A stretch of DNA of 64,000 nucleotides from an uncultured Fibrobacter sp. (GCA_934700345.1 CAKUXP010000002.1:121816-185815), one strand, 5' to 3'; positions 17,929 through 26,580 are shown, counted from the stretch's first letter. The notes: generated from the sequence alone by a model not told the origin. Program-made: numbers and translations.

Positions 17929-18261
17929 CTAAAAGTCGTTCACCGGGATTTTTTCGGAGACGGTTTGTGCCGGGATCTTGCTTGCTACGGCAGTCTTGAT
18001 GTCGGTGGAGAACTTGAATGCGATGACCGAACGCGAATCCAGATAGACGGTCTCTCCGGTTCTCGGGTTACGGGCCGGTCGCGCCTTGCGTTCCTTGCGG
18101 ACAAAGGTCCCAAAGCCGCGAAGCTCGATCGCATTGCCTTCGGCGAGGGATTCGGCAACGACGTCGAAGAATTGTTCGACGACGGTGCGCACCTTGCTTT
18201 TCACGATGCCTGTCGCACAGGTGACATCTTGAATCAGATCTTGTTTTGTTGCGTTAGCCAC
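17929..18261 (-). CDS. HU/IHF-family DNA-binding protein
   Basis: A 110-residue HU-type protein: TKQDLIQDVTCATGIVKSKV, IELRGFGTF and the DNA-contacting arm RKARPARNPRTGETV. It bends DNA as a dimer. The C-terminus is about 15 residues longer than usual. The start is a GTG with no Shine-Dalgarno; TATATTTG on the coding strand ends 4 nt before it, which suggests a leaderless transcript. Confidence 0.9.
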   Translation of the reverse strand: MANATKQDLIQDVTCATGIVKSKVRTVVEQFFDVVAESLAEGNAIELRGFGTFVRKERKARPARNPRTGETVYLDSRSVIAFKFSTDIKTAVASKIPAQTVSEKIPVNDF

Positions 18262-18265
18262 GTTT

Positions 18266-18273
18266 CAAATATA
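18266..18273 (-). promoter_or_regulatory. Putative -7/-10 element TATATTTG, leaderless distance to HU start
   Basis: On the minus strand TATATTTG is followed by AAAC and then the GTG start codon. Transcription would be expected to start at or inside the start codon. Confidence 0.4.
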
Positions 18274-18366
18274 AGAAGCTTTGCTTGAAAAATCTACTTT
18301 TGGGACGCTCCGTTTTCTTTTTTTGGGTGATTCGCGTGAACTTTTTTTGTGGAAAGGTGTGAGTAA

Positions 18367-19452
18367 ATGTTGAAAACAGAATTTCGGTTTGGAAATGTCC
18401 GGGTTTCGCCGTGCACGGTGCTTTCGCCGATGGCCGGTGTGACGGACGCGCCCTTTCGCCGCCTGTGCCGAATCCTTTCCGGAAACCGGATAGGACTTTT
18501 GGTCTCGGAATTTGTTTCGACGGATGGAACGTCTCCGTTTGTACTGAAAAACCGCAAGCAATTGAATTTTTACCCCGAAGAGCGTCCTTTTGGCATCCAG
18601 ATTTTTGGTCGCAGCCCGGAACGGATGGCCTATGCGGCGCAGGTCCTCGAATCGTTGAACCCGGATTACATCGAAGTGAATGCGGGGTGTCCCGTTCCGA
18701 AAGTAGCGGGCAAGGGCGGCGGGGCAGGGCTTTTGAAGGACATACCGCGGCTTGGGAAAATTCTTGCAGAAGTCAAGAAATCTACGCAGCTTCCTTTGAC
18801 GCTCAAGTGCCGGATCGGCTGGGACGAAAATTCGGTCAATGTGATGGAAACGCTGAAAGTCGCGGAAGGCGAAGGCGTAGAAATGCTCACGGTGCACGGC
18901 AGGACGCGGGTTCAGGGCTACAATGGTTTTGCGGACTGGAACATTATCGGCGAGGTGGCGAGTTCGGCGAAAATTCCAGTTGTCGGTAATGGGGACGTTT
19001 CAAGTGTCGGCGGGGCGCTTTCACGCCTATCGGAATTTGCCGTGAGCGGTGTGTCGATCGGTCGCGGCGCGATGCACAATCCGTGGCTTTTTGGCGAAAT
19101 TGCGGACGCGTTGGAAGGAAAATCAGCTCGGATTGTTTCGTCAAGGGAAGCCTGCGGAATTTTTGAAACCTATTACGGCTTGATGATGGAAGAGGGAAAT
19201 TCGACTCCTTTCGGCGCGCTCGGTCGATTGAAGCAGCTAGCGGCAAGGCTTTGCAAAGGCTTTGAACCGGAGACACGCGAATTTCGGAAAAGCGTTCTGG
19301 TCAGCCAGTCGGCGGAAGAGCTTTTTGAACGAGCGGCCCGGTTTGCCGACTTTGCGGAGGAAAACGGGATTTCGTTTGTACCGGAGCGCCTTGTCAATCT
19401 GAATGGGCGCAAGGACGATGCGATTTCCTTTGAACGGCAGTTTAGAGCTTAG
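18367..19452 (+). CDS. dusB: tRNA-dihydrouridine synthase
   Basis: A 361-residue FMN enzyme of the Dus family. LSPMAGVTDAPFRRLCR is the N-terminal FMN loop, EVNAGCPVPKVAGKGGGAGLL contains the catalytic cysteine (NAGCP), followed by LKCRIGWDE, TVHGRTRVQGYNG and GNGDVSS. It reduces uridines in the tRNA D-loop. Length and motif spelling fit DusB. The stop codon and the last residues lie within the low-complexity tract that continues downstream. Confidence 0.9.
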   Translation: MLKTEFRFGNVRVSPCTVLSPMAGVTDAPFRRLCRILSGNRIGLLVSEFVSTDGTSPFVLKNRKQLNFYPEERPFGIQIFGRSPERMAYAAQVLESLNPDYIEVNAGCPVPKVAGKGGGAGLLKDIPRLGKILAEVKKSTQLPLTLKCRIGWDENSVNVMETLKVAEGEGVEMLTVHGRTRVQGYNGFADWNIIGEVASSAKIPVVGNGDVSSVGGALSRLSEFAVSGVSIGRGAMHNPWLFGEIADALEGKSARIVSSREACGIFETYYGLMMEEGNSTPFGALGRLKQLAARLCKGFEPETREFRKSVLVSQSAEELFERAARFADFAEENGISFVPERLVNLNGRKDDAISFERQFRA

Positions 19453-19560
19453 TTCTTAGTTAAGAGGGCTTAGAGCTGAGGACGTCTAGGCTTAGGAATT
19501 AGGGAGTGGGGATTGGTCGAGGGTTGCGAGAAATCAGGAAACAGGAGTGTGATGAAAAAT
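19441..19560 (+). repeat. Low-complexity TTAG/GAG-rich intergenic tract
   Basis: Irregular repetition of TTAGAGCTTAGTT, TTAGTT, CTTAGAGC and GGAATTAGGG-like words. The 13-mer at 19442-19454 recurs exactly, inverted, at 58618-58630. It begins inside the last codons of dusB. Confidence 0.6.
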
Positions 19561-19567
19561 TTTACCC

Positions 19568-19616
19568 AAAAACAAAAGCTCCGCTTGCTGTCTAGAGCAG
19601 AGGCGAAGCTTGTGCA
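19568..19616. terminator. Terminator between dusB and lysA
   Basis: AAGCTCCGC and GCGAAGCTT pair with one mismatch around a partly self-complementary loop (TGCT/AGCA). It lies between convergent dusB and lysA; a T run is poor, so this is tentative. Confidence 0.4.
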
Positions 19617-19631
19617 ATGGGTTTACAGAAT

Positions 19632-20894
19632 TTAGAGTGCGATGATTCTTTCGTTTTGCATCAGCTGGAGGAAAGTTTCCCGTTTGCGGATGACTTCGAG
19701 CGTTCCGTTCGTCTGCAAAATTTCGGGCGCGTAGCGACGGCTGTTGTAATTGCTGGACATTGCGCTGCCGTAAGCTCCGGTGTCATGCAAAACGAGATAA
19801 TCCCCGACTTCTGCTGTCGGCAATTTTCGCGAAACGACAAAGCCTCCCTCTTCCTGCGTGAAAACGTCTCCGGATTCGCACAGCGGGCCTGCGACAATCG
19901 CATCGGTTTCGGGTCCGAGCTTCCTACCGTCTTTGGAAACGATTGTTATCGCATGGTAGGAACCGTAGAACGAAGGGCGAACAAGATCGTTGAAGCCTGC
20001 ATCGATTAGATAGAAGAGATTGTTCTCTTGCCTTTTGATTGCGCGGATTTCTGCGACGAGGACCGCACTTTCTGCGACGAGGTAGCGTCCAGGTTCGACT
20101 TCGAGCGAAATGCTGTGCCCGACGGATTGCGCAATGTCTTTTCGGGTCTTGTCCCAGAGCGAGTAATAGGCGCGAATGTCGATTCGGCTGTTCTTCTCTT
20201 CTTCCTTGTAGGGAATGGGAAGTCCGCCACCAGCGGAAATCATCCGGATGTGGGAACCTAGACGTCTTGACGCATCGCGCATTGCATCGCAGACTTTGGA
20301 AAGATGTTCAAAGTCCGAACCGCTGCCGATGTGCATGTGAAGTCCGGTAATCCACATCCCGTTTGCCTGGGCGAGCTTGACGCAATCCTTGATCTGTTCG
20401 TGCCAAACTCCATGCTTGGAAAGCGGTCCGCCTGTGTTTGTCTTTTGGGAATGCCCGTGCCCGAAACCCGGATTTACCCGGAGTGTCAGATTTGTCCGGA
20501 TTCCCGCATCGGCGAGCTGTCGGATCATGTCCGCAGAGCCGATATTCACGTGAATCCTGTGCGCCTTGACAAGTTTTAGCGCATCGCGGTCGAAGATGTC
20601 CGCGGTATAGACGATTTGCGGAACCTGCTTATCGCTTTCTCCGCCCTTGTAGCCGGCTTGAATCGCCCGGACGATTTCCCCTGTGCTGACGGCATCGACG
20701 ACGACTCCGTTCTTTCGCATCAAGGAGATGATCGAAAGGTTGGGACATGCCTTTTGGGCAAAGCGGACCGTGTCAAAACAGGAAAGCTCCCGGATGCGGG
20801 TTTCGATAGTGCTTCTGTCGTAGAGCCAAAAAGGGGTGCCGTATTTTGCGACACCCTCACGAATCGTTTCGTCGGAGAACATCGGACTAGACAT
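19632..20894 (-). CDS. lysA: Diaminopimelate decarboxylase
   Basis: A 420-residue fold-type III PLP decarboxylase. The PLP lysine is Lys48 in FAQKACPN. HMHIGSG, ISAGGGLPIPY, EVEPGRYLV and the C-terminal GPLCESGDVF (with the cysteine that completes the active site) and DTGAYGSAMSSNYNSR are all present. It makes lysine from meso-diaminopimelate. The ATG overlaps the stop of the upstream CBM48 gene (ATGTCTAG), so the two are translationally coupled. The substrate loop spelling is divergent from E. coli LysA but complete. Confidence 0.92.
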   Translation of the reverse strand: MSSPMFSDETIREGVAKYGTPFWLYDRSTIETRIRELSCFDTVRFAQKACPNLSIISLMRKNGVVVDAVSTGEIVRAIQAGYKGGESDKQVPQIVYTADIFDRDALKLVKAHRIHVNIGSADMIRQLADAGIRTNLTLRVNPGFGHGHSQKTNTGGPLSKHGVWHEQIKDCVKLAQANGMWITGLHMHIGSGSDFEHLSKVCDAMRDASRRLGSHIRMISAGGGLPIPYKEEEKNSRIDIRAYYSLWDKTRKDIAQSVGHSISLEVEPGRYLVAESAVLVAEIRAIKRQENNLFYLIDAGFNDLVRPSFYGSYHAITIVSKDGRKLGPETDAIVAGPLCESGDVFTQEEGGFVVSRKLPTAEVGDYLVLHDTGAYGSAMSSNYNSRRYAPEILQTNGTLEVIRKRETFLQLMQNERIIAL

Positions 20895-21309
20895 TCTTGA
20901 TGCTGTTCTCGCCGCCCTGTCCGTCAGGAACGCGGTCGGGGTTTGCCTGGTCGATTTCCCAGCTTCCGTCGAAGATGAACTTGTATTGGTAGGTTCCCGC
21001 GGCGAGGTTCTTTTTGATGGACCATACGCCCTGTTCGCCCTTTTTCATCTTGGCTGGAGTCCAATCGTTGAATTCGCCTGCGACTTCGACCAGCTTGGAA
21101 TCCGGGGAATAGACGTTGAATACGACTTCCTTCAATTCCTTCTTGGCGGCTTTCGGCGCGGACTTCTTGACCGGAGCAGTCTTCTGCTTCACCGTTTTCA
21201 CGGCTTTCTTGGCCGGGGCTTCCTTTACGGCTTTCGAGACAACTTTCTTGGCCGGAGCAGCGGGAGCTTTCTTATTAGCTTTCGCAGCGGATTTCGTTTT
21301 CGTTGACAT
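20887..21309 (-). CDS. CBM48/AMPK-beta-type glycogen-binding domain with histone H1-like tail
   Basis: A 140-residue protein in two parts. Residues 1-58 are almost only lysine, alanine, proline, valine and threonine, in AKK/PAKK repeats like bacterial histone H1-like tails. Residues 60-140 form an E-set (isoamylase N-terminal/CBM48) domain: VVFNVYSPDSKLVEVAGEFNDW, then GVWSIKKNLAAGTYQYKFIFDG, the usual glycogen-binding signature. GAGGAGG precedes the ATG. The tail suggests nucleic acid or polyanion binding; the domain suggests alpha-glucan binding. Coupled to lysA downstream. A regulatory or storage-granule role is only a guess. Confidence 0.75.
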   Translation of the reverse strand: MSTKTKSAAKANKKAPAAPAKKVVSKAVKEAPAKKAVKTVKQKTAPVKKSAPKAAKKELKEVVFNVYSPDSKLVEVAGEFNDWTPAKMKKGEQGVWSIKKNLAAGTYQYKFIFDGSWEIDQANPDRVPDGQGGENSIKNV

Positions 21310-21323
21310 CGATCAACCTCCTC

Positions 21324-21340
21324 ATTTGTTGTTAACAAAT
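21324..21340. promoter_or_regulatory. Inverted repeat between divergent genes
   Basis: ATTTGTT-GTT-AACAAAT, containing the perfect palindrome TTGTTAACAA, lies in the 74-bp gap between the CBM48 gene (minus) and rpe (plus). It could be an operator; no protein can be assigned. Confidence 0.3.
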
Positions 21341-21370
21341 AATAACAAAAATACATTTTTCCCTCAATGC

Positions 21371-21378
21371 TATATTTG
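21371..21378 (+). promoter_or_regulatory. Putative -7/-10 element TATATTTG before rpe
   Basis: TATATTTG is followed by GAAAT and the ATG of rpe, with no Shine-Dalgarno, the same arrangement as at the HU gene. Confidence 0.4.
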
Positions 21379-21383
21379 GAAAT

Positions 21384-22028
21384 ATGAGACAGATTATTGC
21401 GCCAAGCGTCTTGAACGCGAATTTCCTGACCCTGGGATCGGAACTCGAAGCCGTCGAACGGGGCGATGCCGGACTTATCCATCTCGACATCATGGATGGA
21501 CATTTTGTTCCGAACATCAGCTTCGGTCCGGATATTTCCCGGCAGATTGGACGCGTGACAAAGCTTCCGCTCGACTGCCATTTGATGATAAGCAATCCAG
21601 AAATGTTTGTTGAAGAATTTGCAAAAATCGGGGCGAGCTATATTACTGTCCAGGCGGAGACGACGAACCATCTGGATAGGCTCCTGAATCGCATTCGGGA
21701 GCTTGGGGCGAAGCCCGCGGTGAGCATCAATCCGGCGACGCCTATCGAAAGCATCCGCTGGGTCCTGGATGTTGTCGATATGGTGCTTGTGATGTCGGTA
21801 AATCCGGGCTTTGGCGGCCAGAGCCTGATTCCCTATACGCTTGAAAAGATTCGCACGCTCCGCTCGATGAAGCCCGAACTGGACATTGAAATCGATGGCG
21901 GCGTTAAACTTTCGAATATCCTGGACGCAAAAAATGCCGGGGCAAACATTTTTGTCGTCGGTAGCGCGATTTTCAAAACGGAATTCCCGGAAAAGACCTG
22001 TCGGGAATTTGTGCGGAAAGTTCGTTAG
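21384..22028 (+). CDS. rpe: Ribulose-phosphate 3-epimerase
   Basis: A 214-residue TIM-barrel enzyme interconverting ribulose 5-phosphate and xylulose 5-phosphate. Signature segments: APSVLNANF at the N-terminus, HLDIMDGHFVPN and DCHLMI with metal ligands, MSVNPGFGGQ, and EIDGGV with the catalytic Asp. Full length. No ribosome-binding site; see the TATATTTG element directly before the start. The APE cluster begins 34 nt downstream but has its own promoter-like element. Confidence 0.93.
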   Translation: MRQIIAPSVLNANFLTLGSELEAVERGDAGLIHLDIMDGHFVPNISFGPDISRQIGRVTKLPLDCHLMISNPEMFVEEFAKIGASYITVQAETTNHLDRLLNRIRELGAKPAVSINPATPIESIRWVLDVVDMVLVMSVNPGFGGQSLIPYTLEKIRTLRSMKPELDIEIDGGVKLSNILDAKNAGANIFVVGSAIFKTEFPEKTCREFVRKVR

Positions 22029-22032
22029 AAAT

Positions 22033-22040
22033 TATATTTG
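22033..22040 (+). promoter_or_regulatory. Putative promoter of the aryl-polyene operon
   Basis: TATATTTG 22 nt before the first ACP gene, with a TTTG at 22008-22011 about 21 nt upstream, close to the Bacteroidota -33/-7 spacing. GAGGAG Shine-Dalgarno follows at 22052-22057. If correct, the operon is transcribed independently of rpe. Confidence 0.45.
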
Positions 22041-22062
22041 AAATCCGACTCGAGGAGTTTTT

Positions 22063-22329
22063 ATGGAAGATTTAAACACGCAGATTAAGAATGTCTTGAT
22101 AAAGTCCCTTGAGCTGGAAGACATCGCTGCGGAGGATATCGATGACGATGCGCCGCTCTTTGGACCGGGCAAGGGGCTTGGACTGGACAGTATCGATGCG
22201 CTTGAACTCGGGATTGCCGTCAAGGACAATTTCGGGGTTTCCTTTTCGACCGTGAACGAAGAAACCCGCAAGCATTTCGCCTCGATCAATGCGCTCGCCG
22301 CCTACATCAAGGAAAACAGGAAGGATTGA
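22063..22329 (+). CDS. apeE: Acyl carrier protein of aryl-polyene synthesis (ApeE-like)
   Basis: An 88-residue ACP with the phosphopantetheine-attachment motif GLDSIDALEL (serine about residue 44) preceded by an acidic helix, LEDIAAEDIDDDAPLFG. The G-K/GLGLDSID spelling is that of the first ACP in aryl-polyene clusters. It should carry the growing polyene chain or the aryl starter. First gene of a long plus-strand operon; a second ACP follows 2 nt after the stop. Confidence 0.85.
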   Translation: MEDLNTQIKNVLIKSLELEDIAAEDIDDDAPLFGPGKGLGLDSIDALELGIAVKDNFGVSFSTVNEETRKHFASINALAAYIKENRKD

Positions 22330-22331
22330 CG

Positions 22332-22592
22332 ATGGACAAGACCCAGATTTTTGAAAAGATTAAAAGTGCGCTGGTCAATGAGTTTGAAATGAATCCGGCG
22401 AAAGTTGTCCCCGAAGCACGCCTCTATGAAGACTTGAACTTTGACAGCATCGATGCTGTGGACCTGATAGTAAAATTCAAGTCGATGCTCCCGCATAACG
22501 TGGATCCGGAAGTTTTCAAGAATATGCGGACACTGCAGGACGTGGTCGATGCCCTGTACGACCTTGCCGGAAAAGCCGGCGAAAAGAAATGA
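22332..22592 (+). CDS. apeF: Second acyl carrier protein (ApeF-like)
   Basis: From the ATG at 22332 (AAGGA 7 nt upstream) it has 86 residues with attachment motif NFDSIDAVDL (serine about residue 38). Two tandem ACPs are normal in aryl-polyene clusters, where they carry starter and chain. An in-frame TTG at 22326 overlaps the previous stop but has poorer spacing to the SD. The next gene overlaps by 4 nt. Confidence 0.85.
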   Translation: MDKTQIFEKIKSALVNEFEMNPAKVVPEARLYEDLNFDSIDAVDLIVKFKSMLPHNVDPEVFKNMRTLQDVVDALYDLAGKAGEKK

Positions 22593-24901
22593 ATTCTCCT
22601 GCGGGGAAGATTTTTCTTGTCGCGTTGTCGGCACTCTATCCCGTTCTGGTTTTTTGCGGGCTTCGGTTTTGGGGGCTGTCGCCGCGCAAGCTGAGCCTCC
22701 TGCTCCTGCTTCTCGCCGCGGTTCATTTTTTTTCGATGTCCCAAAAGGGAATTTCGAAAATTTCGCGTGCAAGGGAAATCCTGTTCTTTCTGTTCCTGGT
22801 CGCTTGCGGGGGAACCGCTTTTGCCTTGGATAACGCTTTTGTCCTCAAGTTTTATCCGGTTCTTGTCAATGCGGGGCTGCTTGTCTTTTTTGGAGCGACG
22901 CTTTTTCGCGGCCCGAGCCTTGCCTTTCGCTTGGCGACCCTTTCCGACAGGCGAATCCTGCAAAGTGCGGACAGATTCTATGTGGAGCGTTATTGCAACC
23001 GGGTGACACTTGCCTGGTGCATTTTTTTTGTCTTCAACGGCCTTGCCGCCTTGTGGACGGTTCTTTTTGCGGATGAAAGGATTTGGTCGCTGTACAACGG
23101 CCTTGTCGCTTACATCCTGATGGGAATTTTCTTTATGTTGGAATATGGAATACGAAAAATGAAACAGGAACGGTTGAACGCGTATATTCCCTTTTCGCAG
23201 ATCCAGGCGGACTCCCGCCCGGAGAATTCGGTTGTCTGCTTTGGCGGTTCGGGGATTTCGGAAAATGTCCGGACTTGGGCGGATTTCAAGGCGGATGTTT
23301 CCCGGCTGCGCACGGCGCTTGAAAGGGAAACGTTTGACGCGTGGATCTTGAATGCGGATGACATCTATTATTTTCTGGTCGCCGTTTTCGCGCTTTTCCA
23401 AAGCCGGAAGAAAATTCTTTTTTCGGCGAATCGGCAACCGGAATATATCCGTGAAATCCGGACGGAAAATATCGGTTTTCTAAACGATAGTGGGGCGGAA
23501 AATTCTCTGCAGATTCCGCAAACCTTGAAAACATTTTCTCCCGAAAAACCGTGGGAGCCTTTTGACATCTCGAAGGCCCGAGCGTCCCTGTTTACGTCGG
23601 GAACGACCGGTTTACCCAAGGAAATTACAAAGACCGGTGCGCAACTTGAAAACGAGGCAAACGCTCTCGCGAAACGCTTCGGCAGGAATTTTGCCGGACG
23701 AAATTTCTATACGACGGTCAACCACCATCATATCTACGGGATGGCCTTCGGAATCTTTGTGCCGATTTCCGCTGGGCTTCCTATTCGGCGTTTCCGCCTT
23801 GAATTTCCCGAAGAACTGGAGAGCATTGTCCGGGAACCTTCCGTAATCGTATCGAGTCCCGCTTTCCTAAAGCGCCTTTCCGGTTCCTGTCCAAAGCCGA
23901 TTCCTTTTAAAACGAAACCGTTTTGGCTTTCTGCCGGGGGCGTCTTGCCGGAAGATGTTTCGGGTAAGGTAGAAACCCTTTCAGGGAACGGTGTACAGGA
24001 AATCTATGGCTGTACGGAAGCGGGGGCTATCGCTACGCGGCGCATTCGGGAAGGCTCATCTTGGCAACCGATTTTTCCGAACCGGATTTCCCTTGCGGAA
24101 AACGGCTGCCTGAAAATACTGTCGTCCTATACGGATGCCGGAGGTTTCGTGACAGGCGACCTGGGAACGCTTCATGCGGACGGTTCGTTCGAACTTTTCG
24201 GTCGGTCGGATTCCATCGTGAAGATCGAGGAAAAGAGAATTTCCCTGCCGGAAGTGGAGCGTCGCTTGAGACAGACGGGAGTCGTGGACGATGTGCGGGT
24301 TGTTCCTGTTTCCGGGAAACGGCAGCTTCTCGCGGCGGCGGTCGTTTTGAACGATGCGGGATGCTTGAAGTTCCAGGGGGCTCCCAAGAGGAAAATCAAC
24401 GCCTTCCTGAAGAAGCGCCTTTCCGACTTTTTGGAAAATACGGTCCAGCCCAAGAAATGGCGCTATCTAGAAGAGCTTCCTCAGGATGCGATGGGAAAAA
24501 TCCGGACGCGGGATATCCAGGCTCTGTTCGAAATTCCCGAATCGCCGAATTTTAAAATCCGGAAATATCGGCTAGAAGAAAACGGAATGCAGGTCAAGAT
24601 TGTCGTACCGGAAACGAGCGATTACTACAACGGGCATTTTCCGGAGTTCAAGCTATTGCCGGCGGTTGTCCAGATCGATCTCGTTTTGCGGCTGTTCTTC
24701 GGGCTGCAGAAAAAAGCGTTTCGTTTTAAGCGGATTTCACGCGCGAAGTTCATGGGACCTGTATTCCCCGAGAAACCGGTGACGATTGAATGCGCCTATT
24801 CGTCGGATTCGGGAAAGCTTTCGTTCCGTATTTTTTCCGAGGAAGGGAAAAGCCTGTCTTCCGGAACGATCGAACTGGGAGAAGTAACGGATGAGGTTTA
24901 A
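22589..24901 (+). CDS. Three-domain fusion: ApeG membrane domain, ApeH AMP-ligase, ApeI dehydratase
   Basis: A 770-residue protein that joins three functions usually encoded separately. Residues 1-200 hold about five hydrophobic helices like the COG4648 (ApeG) membrane protein. Residues about 210-640 are an adenylate-forming ligase (ApeH): the P-loop is LFTSGTTGLPKEIT (about 334-347), with YGCTEAGAIA, TGDLG and FGRSDSIVKIEEKRI further on; it should activate an aryl acid and load an ACP. Residues about 660-770 are a hot-dog dehydratase (ApeI) with GHFPEF, catalytic His683, although the usual PG of the family reads PA. The ligase lacks the normal small lid lysine motif at a position I could confirm. 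Confidence 0.8.
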   Translation: MNSPAGKIFLVALSALYPVLVFCGLRFWGLSPRKLSLLLLLLAAVHFFSMSQKGISKISRAREILFFLFLVACGGTAFALDNAFVLKFYPVLVNAGLLVFFGATLFRGPSLAFRLATLSDRRILQSADRFYVERYCNRVTLAWCIFFVFNGLAALWTVLFADERIWSLYNGLVAYILMGIFFMLEYGIRKMKQERLNAYIPFSQIQADSRPENSVVCFGGSGISENVRTWADFKADVSRLRTALERETFDAWILNADDIYYFLVAVFALFQSRKKILFSANRQPEYIREIRTENIGFLNDSGAENSLQIPQTLKTFSPEKPWEPFDISKARASLFTSGTTGLPKEITKTGAQLENEANALAKRFGRNFAGRNFYTTVNHHHIYGMAFGIFVPISAGLPIRRFRLEFPEELESIVREPSVIVSSPAFLKRLSGSCPKPIPFKTKPFWLSAGGVLPEDVSGKVETLSGNGVQEIYGCTEAGAIATRRIREGSSWQPIFPNRISLAENGCLKILSSYTDAGGFVTGDLGTLHADGSFELFGRSDSIVKIEEKRISLPEVERRLRQTGVVDDVRVVPVSGKRQLLAAAVVLNDAGCLKFQGAPKRKINAFLKKRLSDFLENTVQPKKWRYLEELPQDAMGKIRTRDIQALFEIPESPNFKIRKYRLEENGMQVKIVVPETSDYYNGHFPEFKLLPAVVQIDLVLRLFFGLQKKAFRFKRISRAKFMGPVFPEKPVTIECAYSSDSGKLSFRIFSEEGKSLSSGTIELGEVTDEV

Positions 24902-25631
24902 TCCCTGTGCTGTCGTCCCTGTGTACCGGCATGAAAATACGGTCCGCGATGTTGTTCGGAAACTGATTGACCTAAAGCTTCCCGTTATCGTCATCGACGA
25001 TGGGAATCCGCCCGAAGCGTTCCATGTCCTGAAAAAGGTAGCGGAAGAGTTTTTGGGCGTAATCGTCATTTCGCACCAAGTCAATATGGGAAAGGGCGGC
25101 GCGGTCTGCTCGGGGCTTCGCGAAGCGTTCCGTTTGGGATTCACCCATGCGCTTCAAGTCGATGCCGATGGACAGCACGATGCGTCGGCGATCCCTTTTT
25201 TGCTCAAGGCTTCCCGGAAACATTTTAAAAACCTGGTCGGCGGGTTTCCGGTCTATGACATGTCCGTTCCGAGGTCGCGCGAAATCGGTCGAAAGATTAC
25301 AAATTTCTGGGTCCATGTAGAAACGCTTTCGTCGGGAATCCCCGATGCGATGTGCGGGCTTCGCATCTATCCGCTTGCCCGGACGGTTCCTGTTCTGGAA
25401 AAAATCCGCACATTCCGGATGGGATTCGACATTGAAATTCTGGTCAGGCTTTCCTGGGAAAATGTCGGAATGAATTTTTATCCGGTTAAGGTTTTCTACC
25501 CGCAGAACGGCATCTCGAATTTTCACATGTTCCGCGATAATGTGGAAATCTCGAAGCTTCACATGCGGCTTGTCTGCGGGATGCTTCTCCGGTTGCCTAG
25601 AATCCTATTCGGGAAAAACAGGAATGGCTGA
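24891..25631 (+). CDS. Family 2 glycosyltransferase of the aryl-polyene cluster (ApeJ N-terminal-like)
   Basis: A 246-residue GT2 enzyme overlapping the upstream stop by 11 nt. The N-terminus has CAVVPVYRHENTV, VIVIDDGN, NMGKGGAV and VDADGQHD, where the DxD-like metal site and nucleotide contacts lie; MCGLRIYP and MGFDIEILVRL follow. It resembles the dolichol-phosphate-mannose-synthase-like branch. In many aryl-polyene clusters this domain is fused to the lauroyl-transferase-like domain encoded by the next gene; here they are separate. It may glycosylate the lipid carrier or the polyene head group. Confidence 0.8.
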   Translation: MRFNPCAVVPVYRHENTVRDVVRKLIDLKLPVIVIDDGNPPEAFHVLKKVAEEFLGVIVISHQVNMGKGGAVCSGLREAFRLGFTHALQVDADGQHDASAIPFLLKASRKHFKNLVGGFPVYDMSVPRSREIGRKITNFWVHVETLSSGIPDAMCGLRIYPLARTVPVLEKIRTFRMGFDIEILVRLSWENVGMNFYPVKVFYPQNGISNFHMFRDNVEISKLHMRLVCGMLLRLPRILFGKNRNG

Positions 25632-26580
25632 CGCGCACTGGTCGCAAATCGGAGAGACGACAAAGTCCGTCTGGAAATTCCGTTTTATGCTGTGGACGGC
25701 GATTCACATGCCTCAAAAAGCGGTGGAGATAATCGCGGCCGTCATCGTGTTCTTCTTTTTCCTCGGTGCAGGAGATGTCCGGAAACGTTCCCGCCTGTAT
25801 CTGATGCATATCGGAAAACAGCAGAACCGGCGAATCTCTTCCTGGGACGTCTATCGGCACATTCTTTCCTTCGTTCTCTCAATGATTGAAAAAATTCGGA
25901 GCTGGGCCGGGAAAATGACCCTTTTGAAATGGGAAGTGCAGAATGACGATCTGGAAAGACTTGTCCGCGAAATCGATTCCGGAAAAGGTGCCTTCATTAT
26001 CTGCTCGCACTTGGGAAACATGGAAGCCTTGCGGTCTCTTACGGGATATCGGCAAAGACATTCGAAAAAAGATTTTCAAGTGTTTCCCGTTGTCGATTTT
26101 TCGGGGACAAGGCTTTTTAACGACTTGTTAAGAAAATTGAATCCCGGCTTGATGGAAAACTGTTTTGATGCCAATTCGATAGGCGTAGAAACGGCTATCG
26201 CCATGCGGGAAAAAATGGAATCGGGAAACCTGGTAGCTATCGCCGGTGATAGGACTTCCGGTCATTCTCGAAACCGCTGCATTTCGCTTTCGTTTTTGGG
26301 CGAGCAGGCAAATTTCCCGGAAGGCGCCTTTGTCTTGGCGAATCTCTTGAAATTTCCCGTCTATTTCATGTTTGCTGTCCGCAAAAGGGATCTGGATATT
26401 TCTTCTCCGTATGAATTCCACATCGTCCAATCGAAAGCGGCTTTGGAAAAGGCGTGTTTATCCCGGCGGGAGAAGGTTGTGGCTCTGGCAAGGGAATATG
26501 TCGGTTATCTGGAAAGCTTCTGCCTGGAACATCCTTACCAATGGTATAATTTTTACAATTTCTGGCAAAAGGAGAATTGA
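25624..26580 (+). CDS. LpxL/HtrB-type acyltransferase of the aryl-polyene cluster (ApeJ C-terminal-like)
   Basis: 318 residues from the ATG at 25624, overlapping the glycosyltransferase by 8 nt. One membrane helix (about 38-55), then the lysophospholipid/lauroyl-transferase pattern: ICSHLGNMEALRS with the catalytic His in HxxxxE form, DRTSG, and FPEGAFVLANLLKFPVYFMF. It should transfer an acyl group, probably in linking the polyene to its membrane lipid. The C-terminus, HPYQWYNFYNFW, is typical of the family. The thioesterase gene starts 1 nt after the stop. Confidence 0.8.
   Translation: MADAHWSQIGETTKSVWKFRFMLWTAIHMPQKAVEIIAAVIVFFFFLGAGDVRKRSRLYLMHIGKQQNRRISSWDVYRHILSFVLSMIEKIRSWAGKMTLLKWEVQNDDLERLVREIDSGKGAFIICSHLGNMEALRSLTGYRQRHSKKDFQVFPVVDFSGTRLFNDLLRKLNPGLMENCFDANSIGVETAIAMREKMESGNLVAIAGDRTSGHSRNRCISLSFLGEQANFPEGAFVLANLLKFPVYFMFAVRKRDLDISSPYEFHIVQSKAALEKACLSRREKVVALAREYVGYLESFCLEHPYQWYNFYNFWQKEN

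Noticed and set aside
22424..23437. 337-codon minus-strand frame opposite apeF and the fusion gene
   Set aside because: Basic low-complexity shadow; both plus-strand genes are well supported.
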